In this document: positions 44,167 through 52,533 of the stretch, piece by piece
Numbering within the stretch: the first letter of the stretch is position 1
Layout of the letters: every line of letters begins with the position of its first letter
DNA from: Anaerolineales bacterium
GTDB taxonomy: Bacteria > Chloroflexota > Anaerolineae > CG2-30-64-16
DNA: 63,826 nt
NCBI GenBank assembly: GCA_017882045.1
Contig: JADGQF010000002.1
Coordinates: 1 to 63,826 of the forward strand
Reading direction: 5' to 3'
Program-made: the position numbers and the translations under genes
Notes under the pieces: generated by a model
Database searches by the model: none
Told to the model about the DNA's origin: nothing
The model's input: only the letters and a program-made list of their open reading frames with translations

Positions 44167-44643
44167 TCAAGGCTGCTCGAAGTACTCGTCGATGGCCGCA
44201 CGGGCGTCCTTGAGCTTGCTCAACTGAATGATGCAGGTGACGGTCGAGATGGAGGTGCTGATGGCCAGGATGTTGACCCCATGCTCGGCCAGGGCCCGGA
44301 ACATCTGCCCGGCTATTCCTGGCCGCTCCTTGAAGTCCGGCCCATAGATGGCCACCGACGCGACCTGCGAGTTGGCGATTATCGCCTCGGGCTGGACGCT
44401 GGGGCGGGTCGACTCAATCGCGGCCAGGCTCGCCGACAGGTCGTCGCGATCCACGCACAGCACCATCTGGTCCTGCTGATGATGGTCGATGACCTGCACG
44501 ACAAACAGGACGTTTATCCTTCGCTGGCCGAGAGCATCCAGGATGGCTGCCGCGATCCCTGGCTGATCCTTGACTGCCAGGACGCTGATGCTTGCCAGGC
44601 AGTCGCTCTTCATTACCCCGCCGACCTTGATTTTCTGGGGCAT
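44167..44643 (-). CDS. Double ACT-domain protein (aspartokinase-regulatory type)
   Basis: This 158-residue protein consists of two ACT domains: ISVLAVKDQPGIAAAILDALGQRRINVLFVVQ and VAIYGPDFKERPGIAGQMFRALAEHGVNILAIS, with the TCIIQLSKLKDARAAIDEYF end of aspartokinase ACT pairs. There is no kinase domain, so it is a stand-alone small-molecule sensor, probably for an amino acid. GGAGG sits 6 bases before ATG 44643, which is preferred to the upstream extension. It lies 21 bases before the histidine kinase gene and 104 bases after the receiver gene. A link between amino-acid status and the two-component genes is inference. Confidence 0.87.
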   Translation of the reverse strand: MPQKIKVGGVMKSDCLASISVLAVKDQPGIAAAILDALGQRRINVLFVVQVIDHHQQDQMVLCVDRDDLSASLAAIESTRPSVQPEAIIANSQVASVAIYGPDFKERPGIAGQMFRALAEHGVNILAISTSISTVTCIIQLSKLKDARAAIDEYFEQP

Positions 44644-44747
44644 TGCATCCTCCGCCGGCACGTTGAGCTTGAGCGTATTGTACACCCGCGCGACAGATTT
44701 TCTGGGCGCCGCACGCTACAGGATTAACGGTCTGGAGGGACGTTCGC

Positions 44748-45143
44748 TTAACCTGCAACGGATGCCGGCAGCAGTTTTCCCACCTGTCTGAGCAGTTCCC
44801 GTGGCGCGATCGGCTTGGTGATGAAAGCGTCAATATGGATGCTCTCGTCTGTCGGGAAAAGCGCCAGGTAATCGGTGTTGGCGATCGAGGTGACCATGAG
44901 GATCGGCACATGCCGATACATGACGTCCTCCGCCATGCGCTGGCTCATGCTCAACCCGTCGAGGACGCTCGACATGATCACGTCGAGGATGACCAGGTCC
45001 GGCTTCTCCTGGGCCAGGACGCGCAGTCCCTGGTCGCTGTTGCCCGCGCTGACCACCTCATAGCAGTCACTCTCGAGCACCGTGCGGGTGTACGCGACGA
45101 AGTCGGGATCGTCGTCGACGACGAGTATCTTACCTTTAGCCAT
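44748..45143 (-). CDS. Stand-alone receiver protein (third in operon)
   Basis: This 131-residue CheY-like receiver has the acidic pocket VVDDDPDF, phosphoacceptor Asp in VILDVIM near 53, Thr/Ser in VTSIA and Lys in ITKPIAP. No output domain is present. The loop between the Thr/Ser and the Lys (ANTDYLALFPTDESIHIDAF) is long and closely resembles that of the 47356 receiver (ADTPHAGLFPMEEQPHMDAW), so the two are recent paralogues. It starts 32 bases after nuoF. Without a DNA-binding domain it must act by protein contact, possibly on NuoEF or the kinase. Confidence 0.93.
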   Translation of the reverse strand: MAKGKILVVDDDPDFVAYTRTVLESDCYEVVSAGNSDQGLRVLAQEKPDLVILDVIMSSVLDGLSMSQRMAEDVMYRHVPILMVTSIANTDYLALFPTDESIHIDAFITKPIAPRELLRQVGKLLPASVAG

Positions 45144-45175
45144 AATCGCCTCTCAATCAAGGATTGTCTTGCGGT

Positions 45176-46435
45176 TTATGCCATCACTGGTTGCGGCACG
45201 CGGGCGGCGAACTCGCCTCGGAAGAGCTTGAGCGCCGAGGAAATGGGTTCGCACATCCCGGTCCCCATCGGGCAGAAGGTGGGGCCGTAAATACCGCGCG
45301 CGAGAAACTCCAACTTCTCCAGGTCGTCCGGTTGGGCGCAATTGTTCGACATGCGCTCCAGGATTTCGAGCATGCGCGTCCCACCGATGCGGCACAGCAC
45401 GCAGTTGCCGCATGACTCGTGGACGAAAAAGCTGGTCGTGCGCCGGGTCACCTCGACCATATCGGTCGTCTCATCCATCACGATCACCGCGCCGGTGCCC
45501 AATGCCGAGCCCGCCGCTTGTAGCGTTTCAAAGGCCATTGGCACGTCCAGCTTGTCGGCCAACAACAGGGGCGTCGAGGCGCCGCCGGGGATAACCGCTT
45601 TCAGCGCCCGGTTCATGCGCACGCCGCCTGCATGCTCGTAGACGATCTCGCGCAGGCTGGTGCCCAGCGGTAGCTCGTAGTTGCCCGGCCGGTTGACATG
45701 GCCGCTGACACAGAAAATCTTGGGACCTTTGCTCTGCTCGGTGCCGATCGTCGCGTACCAGGCGGCGCCGCGCTGCACGATGTGCGGGATGTTGGCCAGG
45801 GTTTCGATATTCTGCACGAGAGTCGGTTTGCCCCACAGCCCCACCTGCGCCGGGTACGGTGGCTTCAGACGCGGCTCGCCACGCTTGCCTTCGAGCGATT
45901 CGATCATCGCGGTCTCTTCGCCGCAGATGTAAGCGCCGGCCCCGCGGTGCACGGAAACGTCCAGGTCAAAACCACTGTCGAGGATGTTCTTGCCCAGGTA
46001 GCCGTGCTGGTAGGCATCGGCAATCGCCTTGATCCAGCGTTTGACGCCCAGGAAGAATTCACCGCGAATGTAAACAAAGGCCCGATGGATGCCGACCGCG
46101 TAAGCCGCGATGATCACACCCTCCAGGATCGAGTGGGGGTCACGCTCCACGATCAGCCGATCCTTGAACGTGCCGGGCTCACCTTCGTCGGTGTTCACGG
46201 CCAGGTATTTCACAGGGGCATCCTTCGGCATGAAGCCCCATTTCACCCCGGTCGGGAAGCCGGCGCCGCCCCGCCCGCGCAGGCCGGAGGCTTTCACCTC
46301 CTGAATGATCTGCTCGGGCTGCATCGTCAGCGCTGTGCGCAGGGCCTGATAGCCGCCATGCCCAAGATAAGTGGTGATCTTCTCAGAGTTTGGGAGGTTT
46401 ACGTTTGCCAGCAAAATGGGTTTCCAGGCATCCAT
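45176..46435 (-). CDS. nuoF: NuoF-like NADH/FMN subunit
   Basis: This 419-residue protein is a canonical NuoF: GLRGRGGAGFPTG near 53, NTDEGEPGTFKDR, ICGEETAMIESLEGKRGEPR, an SLBB region and the [4Fe-4S] motif ESCGNCVLCRIGG near 350, with a later Cys in FCPMG. There is no thioredoxin-like or GltD extension, in contrast to the fusions at 18672 and 29623. It should oxidise NADH at FMN. ATG 46435 with GGGAGG 7 bases upstream is chosen; a GTG at 46441 overlaps the nuoE stop. NuoG and other complex I genes are absent; receiver genes lie on both sides instead. Confidence 0.93.
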   Translation of the reverse strand: MDAWKPILLANVNLPNSEKITTYLGHGGYQALRTALTMQPEQIIQEVKASGLRGRGGAGFPTGVKWGFMPKDAPVKYLAVNTDEGEPGTFKDRLIVERDPHSILEGVIIAAYAVGIHRAFVYIRGEFFLGVKRWIKAIADAYQHGYLGKNILDSGFDLDVSVHRGAGAYICGEETAMIESLEGKRGEPRLKPPYPAQVGLWGKPTLVQNIETLANIPHIVQRGAAWYATIGTEQSKGPKIFCVSGHVNRPGNYELPLGTSLREIVYEHAGGVRMNRALKAVIPGGASTPLLLADKLDVPMAFETLQAAGSALGTGAVIVMDETTDMVEVTRRTTSFFVHESCGNCVLCRIGGTRMLEILERMSNNCAQPDDLEKLEFLARGIYGPTFCPMGTGMCEPISSALKLFRGEFAARVPQPVMA

Positions 46436-46437
46436 GT

Positions 46438-46914
46438 TCACACCTCCCCCATCAGGCGTTCGAGGACCGCGTCGATGCCCGCGGCGGTCAGGTTTTCGTA
46501 GAGCTGATCATTGACACGCATTGCCGGCGCTGTGCCGCACGAAGCCAGGCATTGGACGGTTTCCAGCGTGAAGCGTCCGTCGGCGGTCGTTTCTCCCGGC
46601 TTGATGCCGAGCTTGGCGCTGATGTAGTCCACTACCCGTTCGGCGCCCTCCGACAGATAACATGACAAACCTTCGCAGACCTGGATGACAAACCGGCCCG
46701 CCGGTTTGGTGCGGAAGAGTGTGTAGAAGCTGGCGGTGCTGAATACCTGCCCAGGTGGCACACCCAGCCGGCGGGCGACTTTCTCCATCGCCTCGTGTGT
46801 CACGTAGCCTTGTTGTTCCTGGGCGATGTACAGTGCGGCCAGGACCATTGCTTGCTTGGCAGGGTCCATCACTGCTGAACCGGGGGGCGGTGCGGAAGAG
46901 GCTAACGGATTCAT
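46438..46914 (-). CDS. nuoE: NuoE-like 2Fe-2S subunit
   Basis: This 158-residue protein has cluster cysteines at 80, 85, 122 and 126 (VCEGLSC and CLASC). It resembles complex I NuoE more than the HoxE-like proteins at 7021 and 29065, which have CDGTAC. The N-terminal 16 residues are Pro/Ala-rich. The ATG overlaps the stop of the receiver gene as ATGA, and its own stop abuts the nuoF start, so receiver, NuoE and NuoF are translated as a coupled set. It should form a NADH-oxidising pair with NuoF, with no obvious downstream acceptor. Confidence 0.93.
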   Translation of the reverse strand: MNPLASSAPPPGSAVMDPAKQAMVLAALYIAQEQQGYVTHEAMEKVARRLGVPPGQVFSTASFYTLFRTKPAGRFVIQVCEGLSCYLSEGAERVVDYISAKLGIKPGETTADGRFTLETVQCLASCGTAPAMRVNDQLYENLTAAGIDAVLERLMGEV

Positions 46915-47327
46915 ACCATCTCCTTATGGCCGGGACGGGCATGACCGCTGAGGACGGCAGCAATCTCGACGAGTAGCACTTCAGGGCTGATCGGCTTGCT
47001 CAGGAAGCGATCGACCATGCTGCGCTCGCCGGCGGGTAGGAAGCGGTCTTCGTCGTCGCTGAGGACAGCGGAGATCAGGATCAAGGGCGTGTTGGCCACG
47101 GTCGGGTCTCCCCGGACCGTCTTGATGAGCCCGAGCCCTGCTAGTTCGTAGGACATCATCGCGTCCAGCAAGACGGCATCCGGATGTTGTTCCCGCATCA
47201 GCGCCAGCCCATCGCCAGCGTTGGCGGCCTCCAGCACCCGATAGCCGTGGCTTTCCAACACGATGCGCACAAACTCGCGAAAGTCCGCGTCGTCGTCAAC
47301 AATCAGAACGGTGGTCGGCGCTGACAC
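46911..47327 (-). CDS. Stand-alone receiver protein (second in operon)
   Basis: This 138-residue CheY-like receiver starts at GTG 47327 with AGGAG upstream. It has the acidic pocket IVDDDADF, phosphoacceptor Asp in VLLDAMM, Ser in LISAV and Lys in LSKPISP. The sequence after the phosphorylation site (MMSYELAGLGLIKTV) follows the pattern of the other two receivers (MMSTVLDGLNV, IMSSVLDGLSM). No output domain. Its stop overlaps the nuoE start by 4 bases, tying receiver synthesis to NuoE. Confidence 0.92.
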   Translation of the reverse strand: MSAPTTVLIVDDDADFREFVRIVLESHGYRVLEAANAGDGLALMREQHPDAVLLDAMMSYELAGLGLIKTVRGDPTVANTPLILISAVLSDDEDRFLPAGERSMVDRFLSKPISPEVLLVEIAAVLSGHARPGHKEMV

Positions 47328-47355
47328 GAAACGCTCCTGTTGGCTTGATGGCCCT

Positions 47356-47736
47356 TTAGCCGAGCAACTCCTCCACCTTTTTGAGCAAGGTGGTTGGGTC
47401 GACGGGCTTCGAGAGCCAGGCATCCATATGGGGCTGTTCTTCCATGGGGAAGAGCCCGGCATGGGGCGTATCGGCGATCGAGGAAGCCATAATGACGGGC
47501 ATGAACTTGGCCTCAGGATCCCGAGACAGTTGCTCGCTGACGTTCAGCCCGTCCAGCACGGTGGACATCATGATGTCCAGCACCATAAGATCAGGGTGTT
47601 CGGCCTTCACGCGGGCGAGGGCTTGTTGCCCGTTGGATGCGGTAATAACACTGTAACCGTGCGACTCGAGGATCGTGCGCATGATTTCGACGAAGTCTGG
47701 ATCATCGTCGACGACAAGAATCTTGGCCGGTAGCAT
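47356..47736 (-). CDS. Stand-alone receiver protein (first in operon)
   Basis: This 126-residue CheY-like receiver has VVDDDPDF, phosphoacceptor Asp in MVLDIMM near 52, Ser in MASSIA and Lys in LSKPVDP. It has the extended loop ADTPHAGLFPMEEQPHMDAW shared with the 44748 receiver. ATG 47736 has GAGGAGG 9 bases upstream; the open frame to 47811 is not supported. It is the first gene of the seven-gene minus-strand operon and is divergent from the SnoaL-like gene at 47986. No output domain. Confidence 0.93.
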   Translation of the reverse strand: MLPAKILVVDDDPDFVEIMRTILESHGYSVITASNGQQALARVKAEHPDLMVLDIMMSTVLDGLNVSEQLSRDPEAKFMPVIMASSIADTPHAGLFPMEEQPHMDAWLSKPVDPTTLLKKVEELLG

Positions 47737-47796
47737 TGACGGTTGCCTCCTCGCGGTGGAGAGACAGATACGCTCGACTTTGAGCCACAAAGTACA

Positions 47797-47817
47797 AATG
47801 TAGGCTAGCACATTATA
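47797..47817 (-). promoter_or_regulatory. Candidate -10 and inverted repeat for the receiver-NuoEF operon
   Basis: On the minus strand TATAAT occupies 47817-47812. It overlaps an inverted repeat AATGT-N8-ACATT (47797-47814). No good -35 is visible. The 250-bp divergent region otherwise holds only the plus-strand promoter at 47875. Confidence 0.45.
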
Positions 47818-47874
47818 GGCCCTTTTGCAAGGCCCGCGCTATGACGGTGGTCACATAGGCCCGAGCACGAGGGG

Positions 47875-47904
47875 TTGCGCCCAAGGGATGCCGTAAGCTA
47901 TAAT
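47875..47904 (+). promoter_or_regulatory. Promoter of the SnoaL-like gene
   Basis: TTGCGC (47875-47880), an 18-base spacer and a perfect TATAAT (47899-47904). GAGGAGG precedes the GTG at 47986. Confidence 0.6.
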
Positions 47905-47985
47905 CAGCCCACTGCGAGCCCGATTGGGCGGACCCATGGCCGAGATCACGGCGCTGGACAGCGCGTGGAACCGAGGAGGCGTCCC

Positions 47986-48426
47986 GTGGTAAGGGTAGAA
48001 GAAGAAGACATCCTGGACTTGCTGGACCGGCATCTGCGCAGCATCTGGGATGGAGATCTGGAAACCTACCGGGCGACGACCGCGCCGGAGGTCACCTTCT
48101 TCGAATGGTATATCAGCACGCAGCGCATCGACGGCTTGGACTTCCACTTGCGGGAGATCGCGGCCACCGGCCGCGCCGCTGAAGCGCAGCAGCGGGCCGG
48201 CAAGCCGCGCTCGGTCGAGCACGAGGTGCTGGCCCCCAAGGTGCAACTCTATGGCGACATCGCCATTGTTACCTTCACCCTGCTGATGCGCTACACAGGC
48301 GAAGGCGGGGTGCAACACACCGAGCACAACGAAACGCGGGTGTTTGCCCGGCGCGGCGCGGGCTGGCAGTTAGTCCATTGCCACAAATCGCCGATGTGGC
48401 CGGCGCCGCATTCGCCGGTGAGTTGA
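47986..48426 (+). CDS. SnoaL/DUF4440-like (NTF2-fold) protein
   Basis: This 146-residue cytoplasmic protein is of the calmodulin-kinase association-domain or SnoaL-like type: ILDLLDRHLRSIWDGDLETYRATTAPEVTFFE, IDGLDFHLRE, and strands VQLYGDIAIVTFTLLMRY and NETRVFARRGAGWQLVHCHKSP. The cone-shaped fold binds small ligands or oligomerises; no catalytic set is evident. GTG 47986 with GAGGAGG 6 bases upstream is the start; the frame upstream contains the promoter. It is followed after 33 bases by the broken cyclodeaminase gene and may be co-transcribed with the oxidoreductase at 49204. Confidence 0.8.
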   Translation: MVRVEEEDILDLLDRHLRSIWDGDLETYRATTAPEVTFFEWYISTQRIDGLDFHLREIAATGRAAEAQQRAGKPRSVEHEVLAPKVQLYGDIAIVTFTLLMRYTGEGGVQHTEHNETRVFARRGAGWQLVHCHKSPMWPAPHSPVS

Positions 48427-48459
48427 GGCCAGGCTCAGACCCGCACCGAGGGAGGCTCC

Positions 48460-49192
48460 ATGGCAAGCATCCGTATCCTCACCGCCGCCGATGTGAAGGC
48501 AGCCTTGTCCATCGCGGATGCCATCGAGGCGACGCGTATGGCCTTTGCGCAGCTTTTGTCTGGCCGGGCTGAGGTGCCCCTACGCACGCAATGGTCAGCG
48601 TCGAACGGCACGGCGCTGGTGATGCCGGCTTACTTGCCGGACAGCCAGGGGCTGGGCGCCAAGATTGTCTCGGTCTTCCCCGGCAATCCCGGGCGGGGTC
48701 TGCCGACTGTCAGCACCCTGGTTGCCCTGCTCGATACCGAGACGGGACAGCCGATCGCGCTCCTGGATGGGACCTACCTGACTGCGCTGCGCGCGGGGGC
48801 GGCCTCCGGCGTCGCGACCAGCCTGTTGGCTCTTCCCGGCGCCGCTACGGCAGCCATTTTCGGGGCAGGGGTCCAGGCCGCGCACGCTGTTGCTCGCGCT
48901 GTGCACTGTCCGGTCGATTCGCCGCGCCTGGGTGTATGACCGAAACACCGATCGGGCTAAGGCTTTGGTCGCGGAGATGGCCGGGCAAGACCCTATCCCT
49001 CAAGGTCTCCTGGCTCCCGAACAAGTGCATGAGATCGGCGAAGTGATCAACGGTCAGGTCGCCGGCAGAGAATCCGCCGACGAGGTCACATTATTCAAAT
49101 CTGTGGGCAATGCGGTGCAGGACATCGCCGCCGCCACTCGCGCCTTGCGCATTGCCCAGGAGCGCGGGTTGGGCACGATTGTCGAGCTATAG
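48460..49192 (+). pseudogene. Ornithine cyclodeaminase / mu-crystallin family gene, frameshifted and internally deleted
   Basis: The first frame encodes residues 1 to about 143 of the family (IRILTAADVKAALSIADAIE, GAKIVSVFPGN, LDGTYLTALRAGAASGVAT, AAIFGAGVQA). A single-base shift near 48885 moves the sequence to another frame (LLALCTVRSIRRAWVYDRN, AKALVAEMAGQ). There about 110 residues, including the rest of the NAD-binding domain, are missing before the C-terminal block VHEIGEVINGQVAGR, ADEVTLFKSVGNAVQDIAAA. The total would be about 320 residues if whole. The double lesion makes a sequencing error unlikely. Downstream is a DAO-type oxidoreductase, so an amino-acid catabolic pair may have been lost. 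Confidence 0.85.
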
Positions 49193-49203
49193 GAGCGCGC
49201 TTT

Positions 49204-50358
49204 ATGTTACCGAACAAGGCCTCAGCCGTCATTATCGGCGGTGGAGTCATGGGAGTGAGCACAGCCTACCACCTGGCGGCGCGCGGTTGCCAGGATGTGG
49301 TATTGCTCGAGAAGGCTGCTTTTCTGGGCAGTGAGGCCACCGGCAAATGTGCGGGTGGGATACGCTACCAGTTCAGCACCGAGATCAACGTGCGGCTGTC
49401 GTTGCTTAGCTTGCCGATGCTCGTCAACTTCGAGGAAGAGCTAGGCCAGCAGATAGACCTGCGCTGGACCGGCTACTTGTTCTTATTGGACAACGATGCC
49501 GATGTGTGCGCGTATCAGGCGCAGGTGAGCATGCAGAACCGCCTGGGAGTACCGTCCCGGATGCTCTCGCACGATGAGGCCGCGCAGATGGTGCCGCTTC
49601 TCAACACCGCGGACATAATGGGCGGGGCCTACCACGCGCGCGACGGGCTGGCTGATCCGAGCGGGGTGGTACAGGGTTATGCAGCCGGGGCACGCCGGCG
49701 TGGCGTGCAACTGCTGACCGGCGTCGAGGTCACCGGGATACGCGTCCAGGCCGGCAAGGTGACGGGCGTGCAGACCTCCCAGGGCGCCATCGACGCGCCG
49801 GTGGTCGTCAATGCCGCCGGCCCGTGGGCCAGGCAGGTGGCGGCCATGGCCGGCGTACAGTTGCCGATCTCGCCGGTTCGCCGTCAGATCGCCGTGACCA
49901 CTCCCCTGCCGGACGTGCCGGCCGATTTTCCCTTCGTGATCGATTTCAGCCGCAACCTCTATTTTCACCGTGAAGGGCGGGGGGTCCTGACCGGCCAGTC
50001 GAACGTGAACGAACCGCCTGGCTTCAACCAATCGGTTGATCACAATTGGACCGAGCAGCACCTGGACAATGCTATCTTCCGGTTCCCGTTGCTCGCCAAA
50101 GCGGGCCTGCTGCGTGAGTGGGCGGGCCTTTACGAGGTTACACCCGATGCTCACCCGGTTATCGACCGGCTAGCTGACCCGCTCGGTTTCTACGTCGTAG
50201 CCGGTTTCAGCGGTCACGGTTTCATGCACGGGCCGGCAGCCGGGTTGCTGATGAGCGAGCTGATCCTGGACGGGCAGGCGCGCAGCCGGGACATTCAGCA
50301 GCTACGCTTGAGCCGCTTTGCCGAAGGCGACCTGGTCAAAGAACATAACGTCGTTTGA
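49204..50358 (+). CDS. FAD-dependent amino-acid oxidoreductase (DAO family)
   Basis: This 384-residue protein has an N-terminal FAD loop VIIGGGVMGVSTAYHLAARG, followed by the acidic LLEK strand end and the GKCAGGIRYQF segment. The middle holds the DAO substrate domain, and the C-terminus has AGLYEVTPDAHPVIDR and VAGFSGHGFMHGPAAG, typical of sarcosine oxidase or dehydrogenase beta-like enzymes. It should oxidise a secondary or primary amine of an amino acid. The substrate cannot be told. It follows the broken cyclodeaminase gene by 11 bases and precedes the aminopeptidase by 69. Confidence 0.87.
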   Translation: MLPNKASAVIIGGGVMGVSTAYHLAARGCQDVVLLEKAAFLGSEATGKCAGGIRYQFSTEINVRLSLLSLPMLVNFEEELGQQIDLRWTGYLFLLDNDADVCAYQAQVSMQNRLGVPSRMLSHDEAAQMVPLLNTADIMGGAYHARDGLADPSGVVQGYAAGARRRGVQLLTGVEVTGIRVQAGKVTGVQTSQGAIDAPVVVNAAGPWARQVAAMAGVQLPISPVRRQIAVTTPLPDVPADFPFVIDFSRNLYFHREGRGVLTGQSNVNEPPGFNQSVDHNWTEQHLDNAIFRFPLLAKAGLLREWAGLYEVTPDAHPVIDRLADPLGFYVVAGFSGHGFMHGPAAGLLMSELILDGQARSRDIQQLRLSRFAEGDLVKEHNVV

Positions 50359-50427
50359 TGTCGTTCGACCTTCGGCGGCCGGGCCTGGGTGGTTCAACCT
50401 GCTTAGCGCAATAAAGAGGAGGAATGC

Positions 50428-51936
50428 ATGGAGATTCGTGTCAAACAGGGCAGTATCACCGATGAAAGGGTTGATCTGATCGTCGTTAACCTGTTCCAGG
50501 GCGTGACTGAGCCGGGCGGAGCGACCGGGTCAGTCGACGCGGCGCTGGATGCCGCGGTCCGAGACGTGATCGCGGCGGGTGATTTCACCGGCAGGGCAGG
50601 CGAGACGTTGCTCCTTTACACCCATAGCGCCTTGCCGGCCGCACGCGTCCTGATCGTCGGGCTGGGCGAGCCGGGCAAGTTCGGACCGGCCGCGGCCCGC
50701 AACGCGGCGGCCACCTCCGTGCGCAAAGCGCGCGACCTGGGCGCCCGGACGATCGCCAGCGTGGTCCACGGCGCCGGGGCGGGTGGGCTCGCGACGGAGG
50801 CAGCAGCCCAGATGCTGGCTGAGGGAACGCTGTTGGGTACGTATCGTTTTCAGGGTTACAGGTCCACAGTGCCGCATGACTGGAAGCCAAACCCGGACAC
50901 CTTCACGGTGGTCGAAGCCAATGCCCAGCGTGTGGCTGCCTGCGAGACCGGTGTCGCGCGCGGCGTCGCGATCGCGACCGGCGTCCTGCTGGCGCGCGAC
51001 ATGGTTAATGAGCCGGCCAACCACATGACGCCGGCGATGGTCGCCGGACTGGCTACGGAACTGGCGGCTGAGCTCGGTCTTACGGTCCAGGTATTAGATC
51101 AGGAGCAAATGGCGGCGCTGGGCATGGGCATTCTGCTGGCTGTGGCCACGGCGTCCGAGCAGCCGCCCAGGTTCGTGATCCTGGAGCACAACGCCGGGCG
51201 CGAGGACTTGCCGGTAGTCGTTCTGGCGGGTAAGGGCGTGACTTTCGACTCGGGTGGTATTTCCATCAAGCAGTCCGAGGATATGTGGCGTATGAAGAGC
51301 GATATGGCAGGCGGCGCGGCGGTAATCGGGGCAATGGCCGTCGCCGCCAGGCTGGATCTGTCGCTTCACGTGGTCGGGCTGGTGCCCCTTGCCGAGAACC
51401 TGCCCGGTGGGCGCGCGCAGAAGCCCGGCGACGTGTTCACCGGCATGACGGGCAAAACCATGGAGGTCATCAGTACCGACGCCGAGGGCCGCATGCTGCT
51501 GGCCGATACCGTCGCCTATGCCGGCCGCTTCAAGCCCGCGGCTGTCGTGGACATCGCGACTCTGACCGGCGCACAGGCCGTTGCCCTGGGGCCGCAGGCT
51601 GCTGCTTTCTTCGCCAACGATGAGGACCTGGCCGCTAAGCTGGTTGCGGCGGCGGAGGCATCGGGCGAGCGTTTGTGGCGGATGCCCCTGTATGAGGAAT
51701 ACGCTGAGGCGGTCAAGAGCCAGGTGGCCGACGTGAAGAACTCGACCGGGCGCACCGCCGGTATCGGCACGAGCGCCAAGTTCATCGAGCACTTCACCGA
51801 GGGTTACCCCTGGGCCCACATCGACATGGCTTCGATGGCCTGGTCCGACGAGGACAAACCGGCCCAGCCGAAAGGGGCCACGGGTTACGGGGTGCGGCTG
51901 TTCACCGCTCTGTTGGAAGGATGGGGGCGGAAGTAG
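50428..51936 (+). CDS. pepA: Leucyl aminopeptidase (M17)
   Basis: This is a 502-residue protein. The N-terminal macro-like domain covers about 1-160. The catalytic domain has VVLAGKGVTFDSGGISIK near 263, MKSDMAGGAAVIGAM and the signature STDAEGRMLLADTVAYA near 350. These Asp/Glu/Lys residues bind two metals. It forms a cytoplasmic hexamer that removes N-terminal residues, especially leucine. AGAGGAGG is upstream of the ATG. Length is normal for PepA. Convergent with the anti-sigma-like gene; no clear terminator between them. Confidence 0.95.
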   Translation: MEIRVKQGSITDERVDLIVVNLFQGVTEPGGATGSVDAALDAAVRDVIAAGDFTGRAGETLLLYTHSALPAARVLIVGLGEPGKFGPAAARNAAATSVRKARDLGARTIASVVHGAGAGGLATEAAAQMLAEGTLLGTYRFQGYRSTVPHDWKPNPDTFTVVEANAQRVAACETGVARGVAIATGVLLARDMVNEPANHMTPAMVAGLATELAAELGLTVQVLDQEQMAALGMGILLAVATASEQPPRFVILEHNAGREDLPVVVLAGKGVTFDSGGISIKQSEDMWRMKSDMAGGAAVIGAMAVAARLDLSLHVVGLVPLAENLPGGRAQKPGDVFTGMTGKTMEVISTDAEGRMLLADTVAYAGRFKPAAVVDIATLTGAQAVALGPQAAAFFANDEDLAAKLVAAAEASGERLWRMPLYEEYAEAVKSQVADVKNSTGRTAGIGTSAKFIEHFTEGYPWAHIDMASMAWSDEDKPAQPKGATGYGVRLFTALLEGWGRK

Positions 51937-51949
51937 GTCGATTCACTCC

Positions 51950-52483
51950 TCAGGCCGAAGCCGCCGGCCGGCCCCGGTGGCTCAGCACGTAAGCCAGGAT
52001 GCCGGCCAGGGAAACCGCCGAGCCAACCGCGGCAGCCCCAAGCACCCAGCGCCGGTCGACGTCCAGCGAGGCTGTTTCTTGTGTGATCCAGCCCGCCACC
52101 CGGTTCGGCAACGGTTGGGCCTCGGGGACGAATGGGCTACGGATGGGTTCGGGAAGGTCGAGCAGGCCCAACGCCTGCTGCCGCCGCGCCTGCTTGATGA
52201 GGCTGCGGTGCAGCGCGTGCCGATATTCCGCCCGTGGCGCCAGCGGTAGCAACATGGCCGCGATCTCTTGCGCGAGCAGGAGCAAGGGGGCGAGGGTGAG
52301 TGCGATATCGCCCAGGCCGGCAGGGTCAGCCCATGGCTGGGCCTCCGACCCACCGGCGCGCCCAGGCTTTTCCGAGGATCCCGCTGGGTTTGCCGGCCGG
52401 CCGGGGACAGCGCCAGAGGAGCGGCTATCACGCAGGGCCCGGCTCTGGGCGTCGAGCATATCTTCAAGCTGGTAGTCGTTCAT
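51950..52483 (-). CDS. Membrane protein downstream of ECF sigma (possible anti-sigma factor)
   Basis: This 177-residue protein begins MNDYQLEDMLDAQSRALR. An Ala/Gly/Pro-rich region, a hydrophobic helix near 65-85 (ALTLAPLLLLAQEIAAMLL), an Arg/Gln-rich segment and a C-terminal membrane helix near 148-170 (WVLGAAAVGSAVSLAGILAYVL) follow. It lies 50 bases after the ECF sigma gene on the same strand, the usual position for an anti-sigma factor. No zinc HxxxCxxC motif is present. The start ATG 52483 fits GGAGGAG. The anti-sigma role is an inference from position. Confidence 0.6.
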   Translation of the reverse strand: MNDYQLEDMLDAQSRALRDSRSSGAVPGRPANPAGSSEKPGRAGGSEAQPWADPAGLGDIALTLAPLLLLAQEIAAMLLPLAPRAEYRHALHRSLIKQARRQQALGLLDLPEPIRSPFVPEAQPLPNRVAGWITQETASLDVDRRWVLGAAAVGSAVSLAGILAYVLSHRGRPAASA

Positions 52484-52533
52484 GCCACATGTCTCCTCCC
52501 CGGTTAGATGCAGCTTCCGTACGAGCATCTTCC

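Noticed and set aside
45176-46914. Remnant of a complex I operon
   Set aside because: NuoE and NuoF are complete and tightly overlapped with receiver genes; no nuoG or membrane-subunit fragments are visible.
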